From Tildeniella nuda ZEHNDER 1965/U140 (GTDB taxonomy: Bacteria > Cyanobacteriota > Cyanobacteriia > Leptolyngbyales > Leptolyngbyaceae), in assembly GCA_019358895.1 (NCBI GenBank), contig JAHHIG010000018.1, positions 53,014 to 117,013 of the forward strand: a DNA stretch of 64,000 nt. Reading direction: 5' to 3'. Positions 36,490 through 45,860 of this stretch are shown piece by piece; the first letter of the stretch is position 1; every line of letters starts with the position of its first letter. The notes below the pieces were generated by a model. It was not told the DNA's origin. It ran no database searches and was given only the letters and a program-made list of their open reading frames with translations. The position numbers and the translations under genes are program-made.

Positions 36490-37914
36490 CTAACGCTGAC
36501 GTGCGCCTCCACCTGTGCCACCAGGAGCACCACCGCTGCTGCCACCACCACCGCCACCGCCGCGACCACCACCCATACTGGGTAGGAAGGAAGGCGTGCG
36601 TGATTGAGGACGATCGCCCTGCGGGAAGCTCGTTAGCACGCGATCGCCCTCAGCCAGCCCAGAAAGCACTACAGTTTTGCCATCATCTGTAGACACCCCC
36701 GTTGTAATGGGTCGAAATTCGGGTCGCCGCTGACCCTGCCCACTGCTTTGTCCACTGCCCTGATTACCGTTTCGGGCACCCACTACCTGTACGCCACTGA
36801 CCCCATCCTGTCGAACGATCGCCACTGTGGGAACCACCAGCACATTGCTCAAAGTGCCCACATTAAAGCTCACACTGGTACTCATGCCAGAACGCAGCAG
36901 ATTCTGAGGATCAGAGACAGACGTTTTGACTTCAAAGCTAGTAACGTTCTGCGTAACGGTTGACTGTGCCGCCACCTGCACCACTTTGCCTTCAAAGGTT
37001 TTACCAGGGAACGCATCTGCCTGAATTTTGACCGACTGACCGATTTTGATCTGGGCAATATTAGCCTCAGCCACATACGCATCAATTTGATTGGTAGAAG
37101 CCAATGCCAGAATAGACGCGGATGCTGAAGAAGCCGAGCTGCCTGCAGTTGAGGGAGTGACAAAGGCACCCGGATCAGCAAATTTTTTCGTCACAAGACC
37201 ACTGAAGGGTGCCCGAATCACCGTATCGTCAATATCTGCCTGAATGGTTTGTAGTGCGCCTTGGGCGGTCACAACCTGAGCGCGTGCGGTCGCAATGTCT
37301 TCTGGACGGCTACCGACTTTCTGAAGATCCAAAGCCTGCTGTGACTTCCGTACTTGAGCCGCTGCCTGATCGCGGGTTGCACGAGAGGTAATGAGGTCTC
37401 GCTGAGCAAGCGCCCCATCGTTAGACAACTGCTGATTTTGCTGAAACGTCGATTCTGCTGATGCTAGAGCCGCCTTATCGTTGGCTAACTGTGCGGCTGC
37501 TTGGGCAATGTCTTGAGAGCGATTGCCAGCGACGAGCTTGTCGAGGTTTGCCTGTGCCTGTGCCAGTTGTCCCCGCGCTTGTGTGTACTGTCCCTGTAGG
37601 TTAGACGCATCCATGTATGCCAGGATTTGTCCCTCCCGAACACGATCGCCCTCTTTCACCAGCAGTTGCTTTAGAATGCCCGATGATTTAGGACTGACGT
37701 TTGCCGATCGCTCCGGCAGCACAGAGCCATTTGCCGAAATGTTCACTGGCAAACTCTGGCGCTCTGCTGTAGCAGTTTGCACCTGCCGCCGCAGTTCACG
37801 TCGCTGTGCAGTTGTCACTTGACTGTAGGCAACATAACTACCGCCTAAAATTAAAGCCGCAACAAGCAGCCCCACTGCCCACTTTGGTATCCCACGTTTG
37901 ACCAGGTCTTTCAC
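36490..37914 (-). CDS. HlyD/MacA-type periplasmic membrane fusion protein
   Basis: Periplasmic adaptor of 474 residues: an N-terminal membrane anchor (WAVGLLVAALILGGSYVAY) and a lipoyl-like half (SGILKQLLVKEGDRVREGQILAYMD). A long alpha-helical hairpin follows, rich in Ala/Gln/Leu (about 105-215), then the second lipoyl half (VIRAPFSGLVTKKFADPGAFV) and beta-barrel and membrane-proximal domains (IGQSVKIQADAFPGKTFEGKV, VLSGLAEGDRVL). The C-terminal 45 residues are Gly-rich and disordered. It starts with GTG. It is first in the operon ahead of the permease and would link it to an outer-membrane channel. Confidence 0.92.
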   Translation of the reverse strand: MKDLVKRGIPKWAVGLLVAALILGGSYVAYSQVTTAQRRELRRQVQTATAERQSLPVNISANGSVLPERSANVSPKSSGILKQLLVKEGDRVREGQILAYMDASNLQGQYTQARGQLAQAQANLDKLVAGNRSQDIAQAAAQLANDKAALASAESTFQQNQQLSNDGALAQRDLITSRATRDQAAAQVRKSQQALDLQKVGSRPEDIATARAQVVTAQGALQTIQADIDDTVIRAPFSGLVTKKFADPGAFVTPSTAGSSASSASASILALASTNQIDAYVAEANIAQIKIGQSVKIQADAFPGKTFEGKVVQVAAQSTVTQNVTSFEVKTSVSDPQNLLRSGMSTSVSFNVGTLSNVLVVPTVAIVRQDGVSGVQVVGARNGNQGSGQSSGQGQRRPEFRPITTGVSTDDGKTVVLSGLAEGDRVLTSFPQGDRPQSRTPSFLPSMGGGRGGGGGGGSSGGAPGGTGGGARQR

Positions 37915-38174
37915 AAATTTGCGCTCCGTTTAGCCGTTATGACTGACACTCAAGCCAATAGCACGAAACTGTCTATCAACTCACAGAATGCTGATTGGTC
38001 ATGAATCAAGTCCTCTTTCTTAGACTCTATGACTGAACTTGAGGTTCAACAAGATTCTCTATGCGGAGTGTGAGCTATACATAAGTACTGCCGTGTGCAA
38101 ACCACACCCTACAAAAGTATGCTTAGGGCGATCTTGACTGATAAGACATCAATCGGTTGTCTGCGGGTGCAGCC

Positions 38175-38204
38175 ATTAAACTGATACCTATTAAACTGGT
38201 ACCA
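38175..38204. promoter_or_regulatory. Tandem 15-bp direct repeat ATTAAACTGRTACCW upstream of the LysR gene
   Basis: ATTAAACTGATACCT (38175-38189) and ATTAAACTGGTACCA (38190-38204) are adjacent direct repeats differing at two positions. They lie about 56-85 bp before the LysR-type regulator start, in the 345-bp divergent region shared with the efflux operon. They could be the regulator's own binding sites; nothing else was identified in the region. Confidence 0.45.
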
Positions 38205-38259
38205 GCGCTTTGCATCCGCTGAGAGTGCTTCAAGAGAGGTACACGTCCGTGAGCGATGG

Positions 38260-39165
38260 ATGAATCGGCAAATGATGAAGCTTTCTCAATTGCGAGCTAT
38301 CGTAGCAGTGGCAGATTATGGCAACTTTAGTGAAGCCGCGTTGGCATTAAACCTCTCTCAACCTGCGATCAGCCACGCGATCGCCACTTTGGAAGCAGAA
38401 TTGGGTGTGTCGCTCTTTGCCAGAGGGCGGCGCGGTGCCGTGTTAACCGTTGCTGGCGAGCAAATTGTTGCACATGCGCGTCAGGTGTTTTTGCATTTAG
38501 AGCTGATACAAAAAGAGGCAAACCTGCAAAAAGGCTTGAACGGTGGACACGTGCGGATTGCCTCGTTTCGCAGTGTGGCGACGCACGTGCTGCCAATGGT
38601 CATTGCCCGCTTTCGCGATCGTTTTCCTAACATCAGCATCACAATTATTGAACGTCCCGATTATCTGGATATCGAGCAAACATTGCGAGATGGACGTGCG
38701 GATATTGGCATGACCTACCTGCCAACGAGTGCAGAATTTGAGGCGTGGGAACTGGTGCGAGACGACTACGTTGCCCTCTTACCGCCTAAAACCAGCATCA
38801 GAGGTTTACAAATGACCTGGGAAGATTTAGCGGCTCATCCGCTGGTGCTACTTCCTTGTTTGCCGTGCGGACGCATTCTGCACCAGCATTTGACGACTGT
38901 TGCCCCACCCATGCAGACTGCCAGCGATATTCAAGAAGACTCGACGATCGTCAGCATGGTGATGCAAGGGCTAGGTGCGGCGATTCTCCCTCGTCTTGCC
39001 GCAGAACCCATTCCCCAAGCCTTGCGCGTACATTTGCTGCCCGATCCGCTCAAACGCGTGATTGGTGTGGCTGCTCTCTCTGAGGCGCTGCATACACCAG
39101 CCGTCTTTGCTTTTTTAGACACGTTGAAAACATTTGACTTCCAGAGTTTCGCAACCGTTAGCTGA
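38260..39165 (+). CDS. LysR-family transcriptional regulator
   Basis: DNA-binding regulator of 301 residues. The N-terminal winged helix-turn-helix has the LysR pattern (MKLSQLRAIVAVADYGNFSEAALALNLSQPAISHAIATLEAELGVSLFARGRRG). The effector-binding domain has two periplasmic-binding-protein-like lobes (GHVRIASFRSVATHVLPMVI, RADIGMTYLP, LPCLPCGRILHQHL). It is divergent from the efflux operon at 33.6-37.9 kb, with 345 bp between the starts. LysR regulators often control the divergent neighbour, so this operon is the leading candidate target. It resembles neither NdhR nor CbbR closely enough to name. Confidence 0.92.
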   Translation: MNRQMMKLSQLRAIVAVADYGNFSEAALALNLSQPAISHAIATLEAELGVSLFARGRRGAVLTVAGEQIVAHARQVFLHLELIQKEANLQKGLNGGHVRIASFRSVATHVLPMVIARFRDRFPNISITIIERPDYLDIEQTLRDGRADIGMTYLPTSAEFEAWELVRDDYVALLPPKTSIRGLQMTWEDLAAHPLVLLPCLPCGRILHQHLTTVAPPMQTASDIQEDSTIVSMVMQGLGAAILPRLAAEPIPQALRVHLLPDPLKRVIGVAALSEALHTPAVFAFLDTLKTFDFQSFATVS

Positions 39166-39295
39166 GGCAGCTTTAGCCGATCGGTCTGATAGCACCCTCA
39201 ACCCGTTGAAAGAACGTAGGGAAACAAGCGTGTTATTCCCACAGAGGCTGACGAGTGAACTACAGTAAATGATCTGGGTGTAAGTGTAAAACGCC

Positions 39296-41095
39296 ATGAA
39301 AGCTCGACCTTACCTGACTCTAGCCGCGATCGTACTTCTTGGCGCGCTCCTGCGGTTCTGGCATTTGGACTTGAAACCCATTTGGCTGGATGAAGTGATT
39401 ACAGCGCTGTTTAGTTTGGGTCGCAATTACTATGAAGTGCCATTGAACGAGGCGTTTTCGCTGTCGGCATTAGAGCAGATCTTTACCCTCAAGGCAGAAA
39501 CAAGCTGTGCCCAAATTGCTCAAACGATCGCCAGTCAATCGGTACATCCACCGCTGTTTTTCTGCTGGATGCACGATTGGCTGCGTTGGGTAAATGCCGT
39601 GCCGCTATCGTGGCTCTGGAAGCTACGAGCACTGCCTGCCTTGATTGGGGTGGTGGCGATCGTCGCACTTTATCAGCTCAACCGCCTTGCCTTTTCACCC
39701 GCAGCAGGTTTGACAGGCGCGATGGTGATGGCAGTATCGCCCTTTGCCGTGTACCTCTCTCAAGAAGCCCGTCACTACACCTTACCGATGCTGCTGGTGA
39801 TTCTGGCACTGACGGGATTGTATCAGGTGCAAACAGACTTATATCAACGACAGTTTCGTCCTGGCATCTGGCTGGGCTGGATGGTTGTCAACAGCCTTGG
39901 GTTTTACATTCACTACTTTTTCCTCCTGGCATTTTGCGCTCAGGTCGCCACGCTCTTGGTCAACGTTCTGACCTTCAAGTCTTTGCCGACGCTACATCCT
40001 AATGCCTACCGTCTACAGCCAGCGCGTGCGCTCATTGCCGTTACTCTTGCCACTACGGGTGTTTGCCTCACCTACATCCCCTGGTTGCCAACGTTTTTGA
40101 GCCATATCAATCGTCCTGAAACCAACTGGATGAAGCCCTTTGAGCCAGACTGGATGGATACGATCGCACCGCTGTATCAGTTCCCCATGGGTTGGATTCT
40201 CATGGCGATCGCGCTACCGGTCGAAAATCAGCCCCTTTGGCTGGCGATCGTCATGGTGCTTTTAATGATCGTCTTTACTGCCTGGTTGCTATGGCAGCTC
40301 TCTAGCCGCTTCGGGCAGCTTTGGAGCAACCCCGAAACGCACCTGCCGACACGGATGCTGGTGATGTTTGTGCTGTGTGTCGTGCTGGAATTTTTGGCGA
40401 TCGTTTATATTCTTGGCAAAGATATTACCTCGGTACCTCGATACAACTTCCTTTACTTTCCAGCGGTCTGTGCGTTGTTGGGTGCATGTCTGGCACAACC
40501 GAGTCAGACAAGGAAAAAAGGCAGCGGCGACATACAGATGCTTCACGCTGCTCCCCATCCATTCCTGGCTCGGCATCTTACCTGGATCGTACTGTTTGTG
40601 GGCGTGCTTAGCAGTACGCTGGTCGTTTCAAACCTGGTGTTTCTCAAACCGTATCAGCCTGATCAGATTGCTAGCCAGGTGCGTTTAGAATCAGATGCGC
40701 CGCTTGTAATGGGCATGGCATACGGTGATTTGCAAGACGTGGCACTGGGTCTTAGCATCGCCTTGGCACTACACGATACGGACGATCGCGCCGACGAGTC
40801 CCATCAGTTTGCCTTCATACCAAGAGTGCGCCCTGCCAAGGCGGATTCGGCAGGCACCAGCGATCGCCTCCAAACTGCACCATCCTATGCTCAAGTCTGG
40901 CAAAATCTAGCCGCGCTCAAACAGCCGTTGAGCGCTCCACTGAGCCTGTGGATGATCGCACCCGGTCTGAAGCGAACCGATTATCCACCCACCCTGTCAT
41001 TGGGTCATGCAAGCGGCGCGATCGGCTGCACGGTCGATCGCGATCGCTTTTACCGACGTGGTATTCCTTACCAACTGTATCGCTGTGAGTCGTGA
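39296..41095 (+). CDS. GT39/ArnT-like membrane glycosyltransferase
   Basis: Polytopic membrane protein of 599 residues with about eleven hydrophobic segments. The first periplasmic loop carries the GT-C signature acids in LRFWHLDLKPIWLDE. A conserved YLSQEARHYTLPMLLVILALTGLY segment follows, as in dolichyl-phosphate-mannose mannosyltransferase-like proteins. Such enzymes use polyprenyl-phosphate sugars to modify proteins, lipids or polysaccharides outside the membrane. A soluble C-terminal part with two cysteines (residues about 460-599) follows the last membrane segment. ATG 39296 directly precedes a basic residue and a hydrophobic helix. It has no operon partner. Confidence 0.85.
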   Translation: MKARPYLTLAAIVLLGALLRFWHLDLKPIWLDEVITALFSLGRNYYEVPLNEAFSLSALEQIFTLKAETSCAQIAQTIASQSVHPPLFFCWMHDWLRWVNAVPLSWLWKLRALPALIGVVAIVALYQLNRLAFSPAAGLTGAMVMAVSPFAVYLSQEARHYTLPMLLVILALTGLYQVQTDLYQRQFRPGIWLGWMVVNSLGFYIHYFFLLAFCAQVATLLVNVLTFKSLPTLHPNAYRLQPARALIAVTLATTGVCLTYIPWLPTFLSHINRPETNWMKPFEPDWMDTIAPLYQFPMGWILMAIALPVENQPLWLAIVMVLLMIVFTAWLLWQLSSRFGQLWSNPETHLPTRMLVMFVLCVVLEFLAIVYILGKDITSVPRYNFLYFPAVCALLGACLAQPSQTRKKGSGDIQMLHAAPHPFLARHLTWIVLFVGVLSSTLVVSNLVFLKPYQPDQIASQVRLESDAPLVMGMAYGDLQDVALGLSIALALHDTDDRADESHQFAFIPRVRPAKADSAGTSDRLQTAPSYAQVWQNLAALKQPLSAPLSLWMIAPGLKRTDYPPTLSLGHASGAIGCTVDRDRFYRRGIPYQLYRCES

Positions 41096-41238
41096 AGAAA
41101 GTCGTAACCATCTGTCTTTTTGTGTTGGACAGTGAGCGATGACCATCGGTATTAGATTAGTCTCATTGCAAAAGTTTCATTGCAAAAAGTCGCTCTTCTA
41201 ACAAACAGACGTTCCTTTTTTGCCGCTTGCTTTCCACG

Positions 41239-41664
41239 TCAGCTTTTCTTGCGGATGAAGTATTCAGACGTATTTTCTGTGGGAGTGCGGTACAGAAAGA
41301 GTTCATTACCACTGGGCAAACTGTAGATGCGATACACAGCCTCAATCACTGTCAACTGCCGCTCACGTGGAATGCCTCGATTTTCAGGGAAATAACCACC
41401 TCGCCTTACAACGGTGTAGTTATCGAGAATTGTCGCTGCGTCGCTCACGATCGTATCAAAAGCACCCTCTGTAAAATTAGGGTCTGTTTGTAGATCTGCC
41501 AATTTGCCGCCAGAAAGCGTCGTCGATCGCGTAGACAGCTCTCGCACCTGATTGAGTAGAAGCACGCCACTCCGCGTTCTAGTCTGGGCAGACGATGGTT
41601 GATGAAGGGTGGCAATGAGCGCCGCCGCGATCGCAAATCTCACAAGCCAACGAAATCGCATCAT
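41239..41664 (-). CDS. Hypothetical secreted protein
   Basis: Protein of 141 residues with an N-terminal signal peptide ending near SSAQ. The mature domain is probably mixed alpha/beta (TTLSGGKLADLQTDPNFTEGAFD, VVRRGGYFPENRGIPRERQL, YRIYSLPSGNELFLYR). No domain is recognised. ATG 41664 or the next codon (MM) starts the protein. It is divergent from the DUF4230 gene; the 282-bp gap holds a perfect tandem repeat of AAAGAGCGCAACAAG at 41791-41820. Confidence 0.65.
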   Translation of the reverse strand: MMRFRWLVRFAIAAALIATLHQPSSAQTRTRSGVLLLNQVRELSTRSTTLSGGKLADLQTDPNFTEGAFDTIVSDAATILDNYTVVRRGGYFPENRGIPRERQLTVIEAVYRIYSLPSGNELFLYRTPTENTSEYFIRKKS

Positions 41665-41790
41665 AGGTTCAATCCTTTACGCCAACGAATAGGTTCACCG
41701 TCTATCGCTTCATTGTGAATTGGGTCACAATGGCTTCAGTGAGATAACGCTCTGATCAGCAAGCCCTAGCATCAAGCAAGCTTTCTCTAT

Positions 41791-41820
41791 AAAGAGCGCA
41801 ACAAGAAAGAGCGCAACAAG
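41791..41820. repeat. Perfect tandem duplication of AAAGAGCGCAACAAG
   Basis: Two exact adjacent 15-bp units, about 127 bp before the DUF4230 gene start. The function is unknown; it may be slippage or a regulatory site. Confidence 0.8.
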
Positions 41821-41946
41821 CAACACTAAAACAATACCTGTGATGATGACAGTGAGAAAAGACAATCAACACACAGATTTGAGAGCAGCAAAGCTGGCTT
41901 GCAAATAGTAGTACAATTGAACTAAAAATTGGCGGGGAAATGACCT

Positions 41947-42666
41947 ATGGGCTATGACGATCGCAATGCATCCCACAGTAAAGGCTATTTCTTCCGCAGC
42001 ATGGGCTGGATGCTGACAGGAGGGGTTGCAGTCGCCGCGCTAGTCGTTGGGGTTGGAAGTTGGCGTTTGGGCGATCGTGCCTTCTCGATCGTGCAGAATC
42101 TTTTTCAGCCAGCGCAGCCAGCACCTAAAGTAGATATCCAATCGGTTGTGGTGCAGCAGGTTCGAGGCGTGAGCGAACTAACTACGGCTGTTTTTACTAT
42201 GCAGGCAGTTGTGCCCACTAGCCAAGATGCTACGTTCAATGGTTTTGTGATTGGCACCACAAAGCTGCTTTACATCGCTTACGGCGAAGTGAGGGCAGGC
42301 GTTGATTTACAGAGCCTCACCCCTACCAATGTGCAAGTAACCGATAGCAGTATGCAGATTCAGTTGCCACCCCCCCAACTGCTCGATCGCAAAATTGATG
42401 TCAGTCGCTCTAAAGTCTATGACTACAACCGGGGCAGCTTTGGACTTGGACCAGATGTCGCTCCTGAACTGCAAGCGCTGGCACAGCAAGAAGCCCTCAA
42501 AAAAATTGTCGAAGCCGCCTGTACCGATGGTGTGCTTGAAAAAGCCAACGATCGCGCCAAGCTAGTCGTCACGCAACTACTAACCACAGCAGGCTACCAA
42601 AGCGTTACTGTCGTCACGCAACCACCCCTATCAAGCAACTGTCCGGTTGTATCATCGGACAAATAG
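41947..42666 (+). CDS. DUF4230 domain membrane-anchored protein
   Basis: Protein of 239 residues with a basic N-terminus, one membrane segment (WMLTGGVAVAALVVGVGSW) and a large extracytoplasmic DUF4230 domain. The domain pattern VQQVRGVSELTTAVFTMQAVVP, LLYIAYGEVRAGVDL, DSSMQIQLPPPQLLDRKID and the C-terminal amphipathic AQQEALKKIVEAACTDGVLEKANDRAK fits the family. The function is unknown. ATG 41947 is preceded by a weak GGGGAAA. It is the last gene before a 1.16-kb region without genes. Confidence 0.85.
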   Translation: MGYDDRNASHSKGYFFRSMGWMLTGGVAVAALVVGVGSWRLGDRAFSIVQNLFQPAQPAPKVDIQSVVVQQVRGVSELTTAVFTMQAVVPTSQDATFNGFVIGTTKLLYIAYGEVRAGVDLQSLTPTNVQVTDSSMQIQLPPPQLLDRKIDVSRSKVYDYNRGSFGLGPDVAPELQALAQQEALKKIVEAACTDGVLEKANDRAKLVVTQLLTTAGYQSVTVVTQPPLSSNCPVVSSDK

Positions 42667-42709
42667 CATCCGCAAAACAAGTGAAAATCGCTACGCCTAC
42701 CAAGACTAA

Positions 42710-42870
42710 GAGGGTGTTTGAAAAGGTATAGTCTGTGATGTTAGACACTCAGCGATCCCCCCTATCCCCCCTTAAAAAGGGGGGAAATAGCCTTGAACTC
42801 CCCCTTTTTAAGGGGGATTGAGGGGGATCTAGCTTTTTGCTACTAACAGAAGGACTTTTAAAACATCCTC
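42710..42870. mobile_element. 161-bp MITE, GAGG-TGTTT family, variant interior
   Basis: The left end GAGGGTGTTTGAAAAGG and the right end (inward) GAGGATGTTTTAAAAGTCC match the terminal repeats of the 171-bp elements at 13446 and 63707. The flanks are TAA on both sides. The interior is unrelated to those copies. It consists of CCCCCTTAAAAAGGGGGG and CCCCCTTTTTAAGGGGG dyads of the kind widely dispersed in cyanobacteria. Confidence 0.82.
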
Positions 42871-43828
42871 TAATTTCTAAAGAAAAAATTAAATTTCTAG
42901 AAGGTCATTGGTGCAACGGTACCTCAATCAATGCTTTGGGTACTATTGGCGTACACCTTCATGGTCTGTCTCTAATCTGTTAGCTCTTCATCGACTACTG
43001 GATTAAGCTTCATCTTCGCTTGTCATTTCATTGCCCCAAAATGAAGTTTAAATGACAGCAACGATGTGGCTTTACGAGCAACATTCTGATTGAGTTACAA
43101 AGGAACTAGGTCTATCTGAACGATAAAAGTACATTATCTTTACACTCGTCTCTTGAGCTGACTCTCGTTTTCTCTTGACCGTCTCTTTGTTTTCTAAGCA
43201 CTGAAGGACAGGGTTTTACACCTTTGTGTATCAGGTGAGCGTAATGGTTGAACAGCTATTTGATTGTCTAAACCATTGACCGGTCGCCAATACCTTCGCT
43301 GAAAGCGCCTGATCAAAGTTGAATTTTGCTCTCAAGCAATTGCAGTTTTTACTTCAAACTGTTGTTTTTGGCAGTTAGTTCTAGCATCACCACATTTAAG
43401 GAGTTCTAGTTTCATAAGAATTTTTGTCAAAGCATGATCGAGCAATACCAGTTCAATATGAGATCATCAGCATCAAAGCTGTAATTTGCCCCTCAATCTT
43501 TTGCCCCCCTTAAACAACTTGTCACACGAATTCTTAAGCTACGACAGTTAAGCCCCCACTGCACTGGCTGCTTCCTCAGCACTGAAGAAGTGAATGAACA
43601 ACAAACTGGTAATTATGTGCACCACACGTGGGTGCGTCGTCTCTCCTAATGATTTGTTAGCCTTGCAGCTCGTTCTTCTGAGCAAATCACTGCTGATTTT
43701 TGCTCTCTAAATTCGATGGACTCGAACAGAGGCAAAAAGATTGGGCTGCATACCTGCACTGAGACGGCGATCACCTACGGCTCTATTACCTACTTGCCAT
43801 CAATGTCTATGGCGAAAGGAGCCAACCA
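42871..43828. other. Region without genes, about 0.96 kb
   Basis: No reading frame of 60 codons or more, no tRNA signature and no clear terminator. The base composition is A+T-richer than the flanking genes. The last 100 bp should hold the promoter of the gene at 43829, whose ribosome binding site is GAAAGGAGCC. A regulatory RNA is possible but nothing specific supports one. Confidence 0.5.
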
Positions 43829-44398
43829 ATGCAACTTCGGGCAACGTCTTCCTTAACCGACTCTCTGCATCGGCAGACGCTGGAGCAGATTAAGCAGGAA
43901 TTTGGCACTGGCACAGTACCGCAAGTTTTTGAGCTACTGCAATCGCAGCCAGTTTTACTAACACACCTTTGGGGGCAGTTTCACGCGCTGGTACTGGAAG
44001 GCGATCTACCTAGAGTGCTCAAGGAAATGGTAGGGCTAGTGGTTGCAACGGTGACTCACTGCGACCATATCCGCATGGTGCTGATACAGCGTTTAGTACA
44101 GCAACACGTTGAACAACAGACCCTGATTGCTATCGTGCAGGGTCACTATGATGCGGCGGCGGTCAGCCACGCCACGCTTGCTGTGCTTAAGTTTGCAGCT
44201 ATAGCGATCGCCAGCCGAACGGCTTCTGGAGCGCTCAATAAGAGCAACTGGCAGCGACTACACCATCAAACCAAACAAGCCCTGGAAGATACTGGTTTAG
44301 AAGAAGGAGAGCAGTTGGAATTGATTGCTACGATCTCGCTGTTTGAACAACTGTGTACAGTTGCCAATTTGCTCAAACTTGATCTAGACCCAGCCTAG
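43829..44398 (+). CDS. AhpD/carboxymuconolactone-decarboxylase-like protein lacking the CxxC pair
   Basis: All-helical protein of 189 residues. The segment LPRVLKEMVGLVVATVTHCDHIRMVLIQRLV aligns with the AhpD-like core, where a Glu, a CxxC pair and a His form the peroxidase active site. Here only one cysteine remains (HCDHI) and the second position is Ile. This makes classical disulfide chemistry unlikely and the family assignment tentative. A strong AAAGGAG ribosome binding site precedes the ATG. It is convergent to aroA. A role in peroxide or nitrogen-oxide stress cannot be argued from this sequence. Confidence 0.55.
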   Translation: MQLRATSSLTDSLHRQTLEQIKQEFGTGTVPQVFELLQSQPVLLTHLWGQFHALVLEGDLPRVLKEMVGLVVATVTHCDHIRMVLIQRLVQQHVEQQTLIAIVQGHYDAAAVSHATLAVLKFAAIAIASRTASGALNKSNWQRLHHQTKQALEDTGLEEGEQLELIATISLFEQLCTVANLLKLDLDPA

Positions 44399-44462
44399 AA
44401 AGCAGCTTGTTAGTACGACTCTGCTCCCGGTTGCATCCACTGTGAGCTGGTGGGACAGCCTG

Positions 44463-45842
44463 CTACTCAGGTTTGCTGGCTGTGCAGAGTTGCTGCAGGG
44501 TCGCAACGAAATCTGGATAAGAGACGGCTACGGCTTCGGCGCGATGAATCGTTGTAGTACCCGTAGCGATGAGTGCCGCGATCGCCAGACTCATGGCAAT
44601 GCGGTGATCGGTGTAGCTGTCTACGTCGGTTCCGCTTAACGGTGTGCCGCCAATAATCTCCATTCCATCGGGTCGCTCTGTGATGCGTGCGCCCATTTGG
44701 TTGAGTTGGTGCGCTGTCACAGCGATGCGATCGCTTTCCTTGACGCGCAGTTCTGCCGCATCTTGAATAATCGTTGTTCCTTTGGCAACAGTGGCAGCGA
44801 CTGCCAGGACTGGGATTTCATCGATTAAGCGAGGAATGAGGTCGCCAGCGAGGGTGCAGGCGTAGAGTGGGGAGCGATCGCCGCTACCTGCATACCGTAC
44901 ATGGAGATCAGCAACGGGTTCTCCGGCAACCAGGCGCTGGTTTTCCTGAGTGATGTCTGCACCCATGAGGGTTAAGGCTTCCAGCACACCAACGCGAGTG
45001 GGATTCACACCGACATTTTCAATCGTGATATCGGCACCAGGAACGATCGCGCCCGCAACGAGCCAAAACGCGGCAGAACTAATGTCTCCAGGCACAATTA
45101 CTGATTGCCCTTTGAGCCTGGTTGGTCCGGTCACGGTGACGCTACAGGTCTCCGGATCGACCGTCAGCTCAGCCCCAAACGCTTTGAGCATCCGTTCACT
45201 GTGATCCCGCGATAGGGCTGGTTCAGTGACGGTTGTTTTGCCGTCGGTCATGAGACCTGCGAGTAAAAGGCAAGATTTGACTTGTGCAGAGGCGATCGGC
45301 GAGTGGTAGTGAAATGGTCGTAGGGTTTTGCCCTGTACTGCCAGGGGCGCAAGCGTTGCGCTTTGTCGTCCCCAAATTTCTGCGCCCATTTGCCGTAACG
45401 GCTGTACAACACGCGACATGGGGCGCGATCGTAGCGATTGATCCCCTGTGACGGTGAAAAAGCGTCCAGTATGAGATGCCAGCAAACCCAGCATCAGCCG
45501 TAGCGTTGTGCCGGAGTTACCTGCATTGAGCACGTCTGCTGGTTCCAGCAGTTGCCCCAGACCAATACCCCGAACCGTTACTTGTTTAGTGTTCAAGGTT
45601 GAAATTTCTGCACCCATTGCACGAAAGCAGTTAGCAGTGCTGTGGGGATCTTCACCTAATAACAGTCCGGCGATCGTCGTTTCTCCGTCTGCTAAAGCAC
45701 CCAACATTAAGGCTCGATGGGAAATCGATTTATCTCCTGGTACTCGAGTGCGCCCTCTGAGCGCCAATCCTGTTGGTGGTGGCGCAATAATGAGATCGTG
45801 GTGGCTTTCAGCAGCATTCAGAGAAATCACGTTCAGCGGCAT
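44463..45842 (-). CDS. aroA: 3-phosphoshikimate 1-carboxyvinyltransferase (EPSP synthase)
   Basis: Sixth step of the shikimate pathway: shikimate 3-phosphate plus phosphoenolpyruvate to EPSP. The 459-residue protein carries [21 protein letters not shown], the PEP/glyphosate loop [38 protein letters not shown], the active-site Asp and Glu in [27 protein letters not shown] and [18 protein letters not shown]. The loop has the GTT sequence followed by LRLM, within the range of class II-like enzymes. ATG 45842 is divergent from the gene at 45861, only 18 bp apart, so the promoters overlap. Confidence 0.96.
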   Translation of the reverse strand: MPLNVISLNAAESHHDLIIAPPPTGLALRGRTRVPGDKSISHRALMLGALADGETTIAGLLLGEDPHSTANCFRAMGAEISTLNTKQVTVRGIGLGQLLEPADVLNAGNSGTTLRLMLGLLASHTGRFFTVTGDQSLRSRPMSRVVQPLRQMGAEIWGRQSATLAPLAVQGKTLRPFHYHSPIASAQVKSCLLLAGLMTDGKTTVTEPALSRDHSERMLKAFGAELTVDPETCSVTVTGPTRLKGQSVIVPGDISSAAFWLVAGAIVPGADITIENVGVNPTRVGVLEALTLMGADITQENQRLVAGEPVADLHVRYAGSGDRSPLYACTLAGDLIPRLIDEIPVLAVAATVAKGTTIIQDAAELRVKESDRIAVTAHQLNQMGARITERPDGMEIIGGTPLSGTDVDSYTDHRIAMSLAIAALIATGTTTIHRAEAVAVSYPDFVATLQQLCTASKPE

Positions 45843-45860
45843 GGGGATCAGCTAGGCTAG

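Noticed and set aside
33641..37914. DevBCA heterocyst glycolipid exporter
   Set aside because: The architecture is similar, but gene order, the inserted oxidoreductase and the Gly-rich adaptor tail do not support it, and no heterocyst genes are seen in the window.
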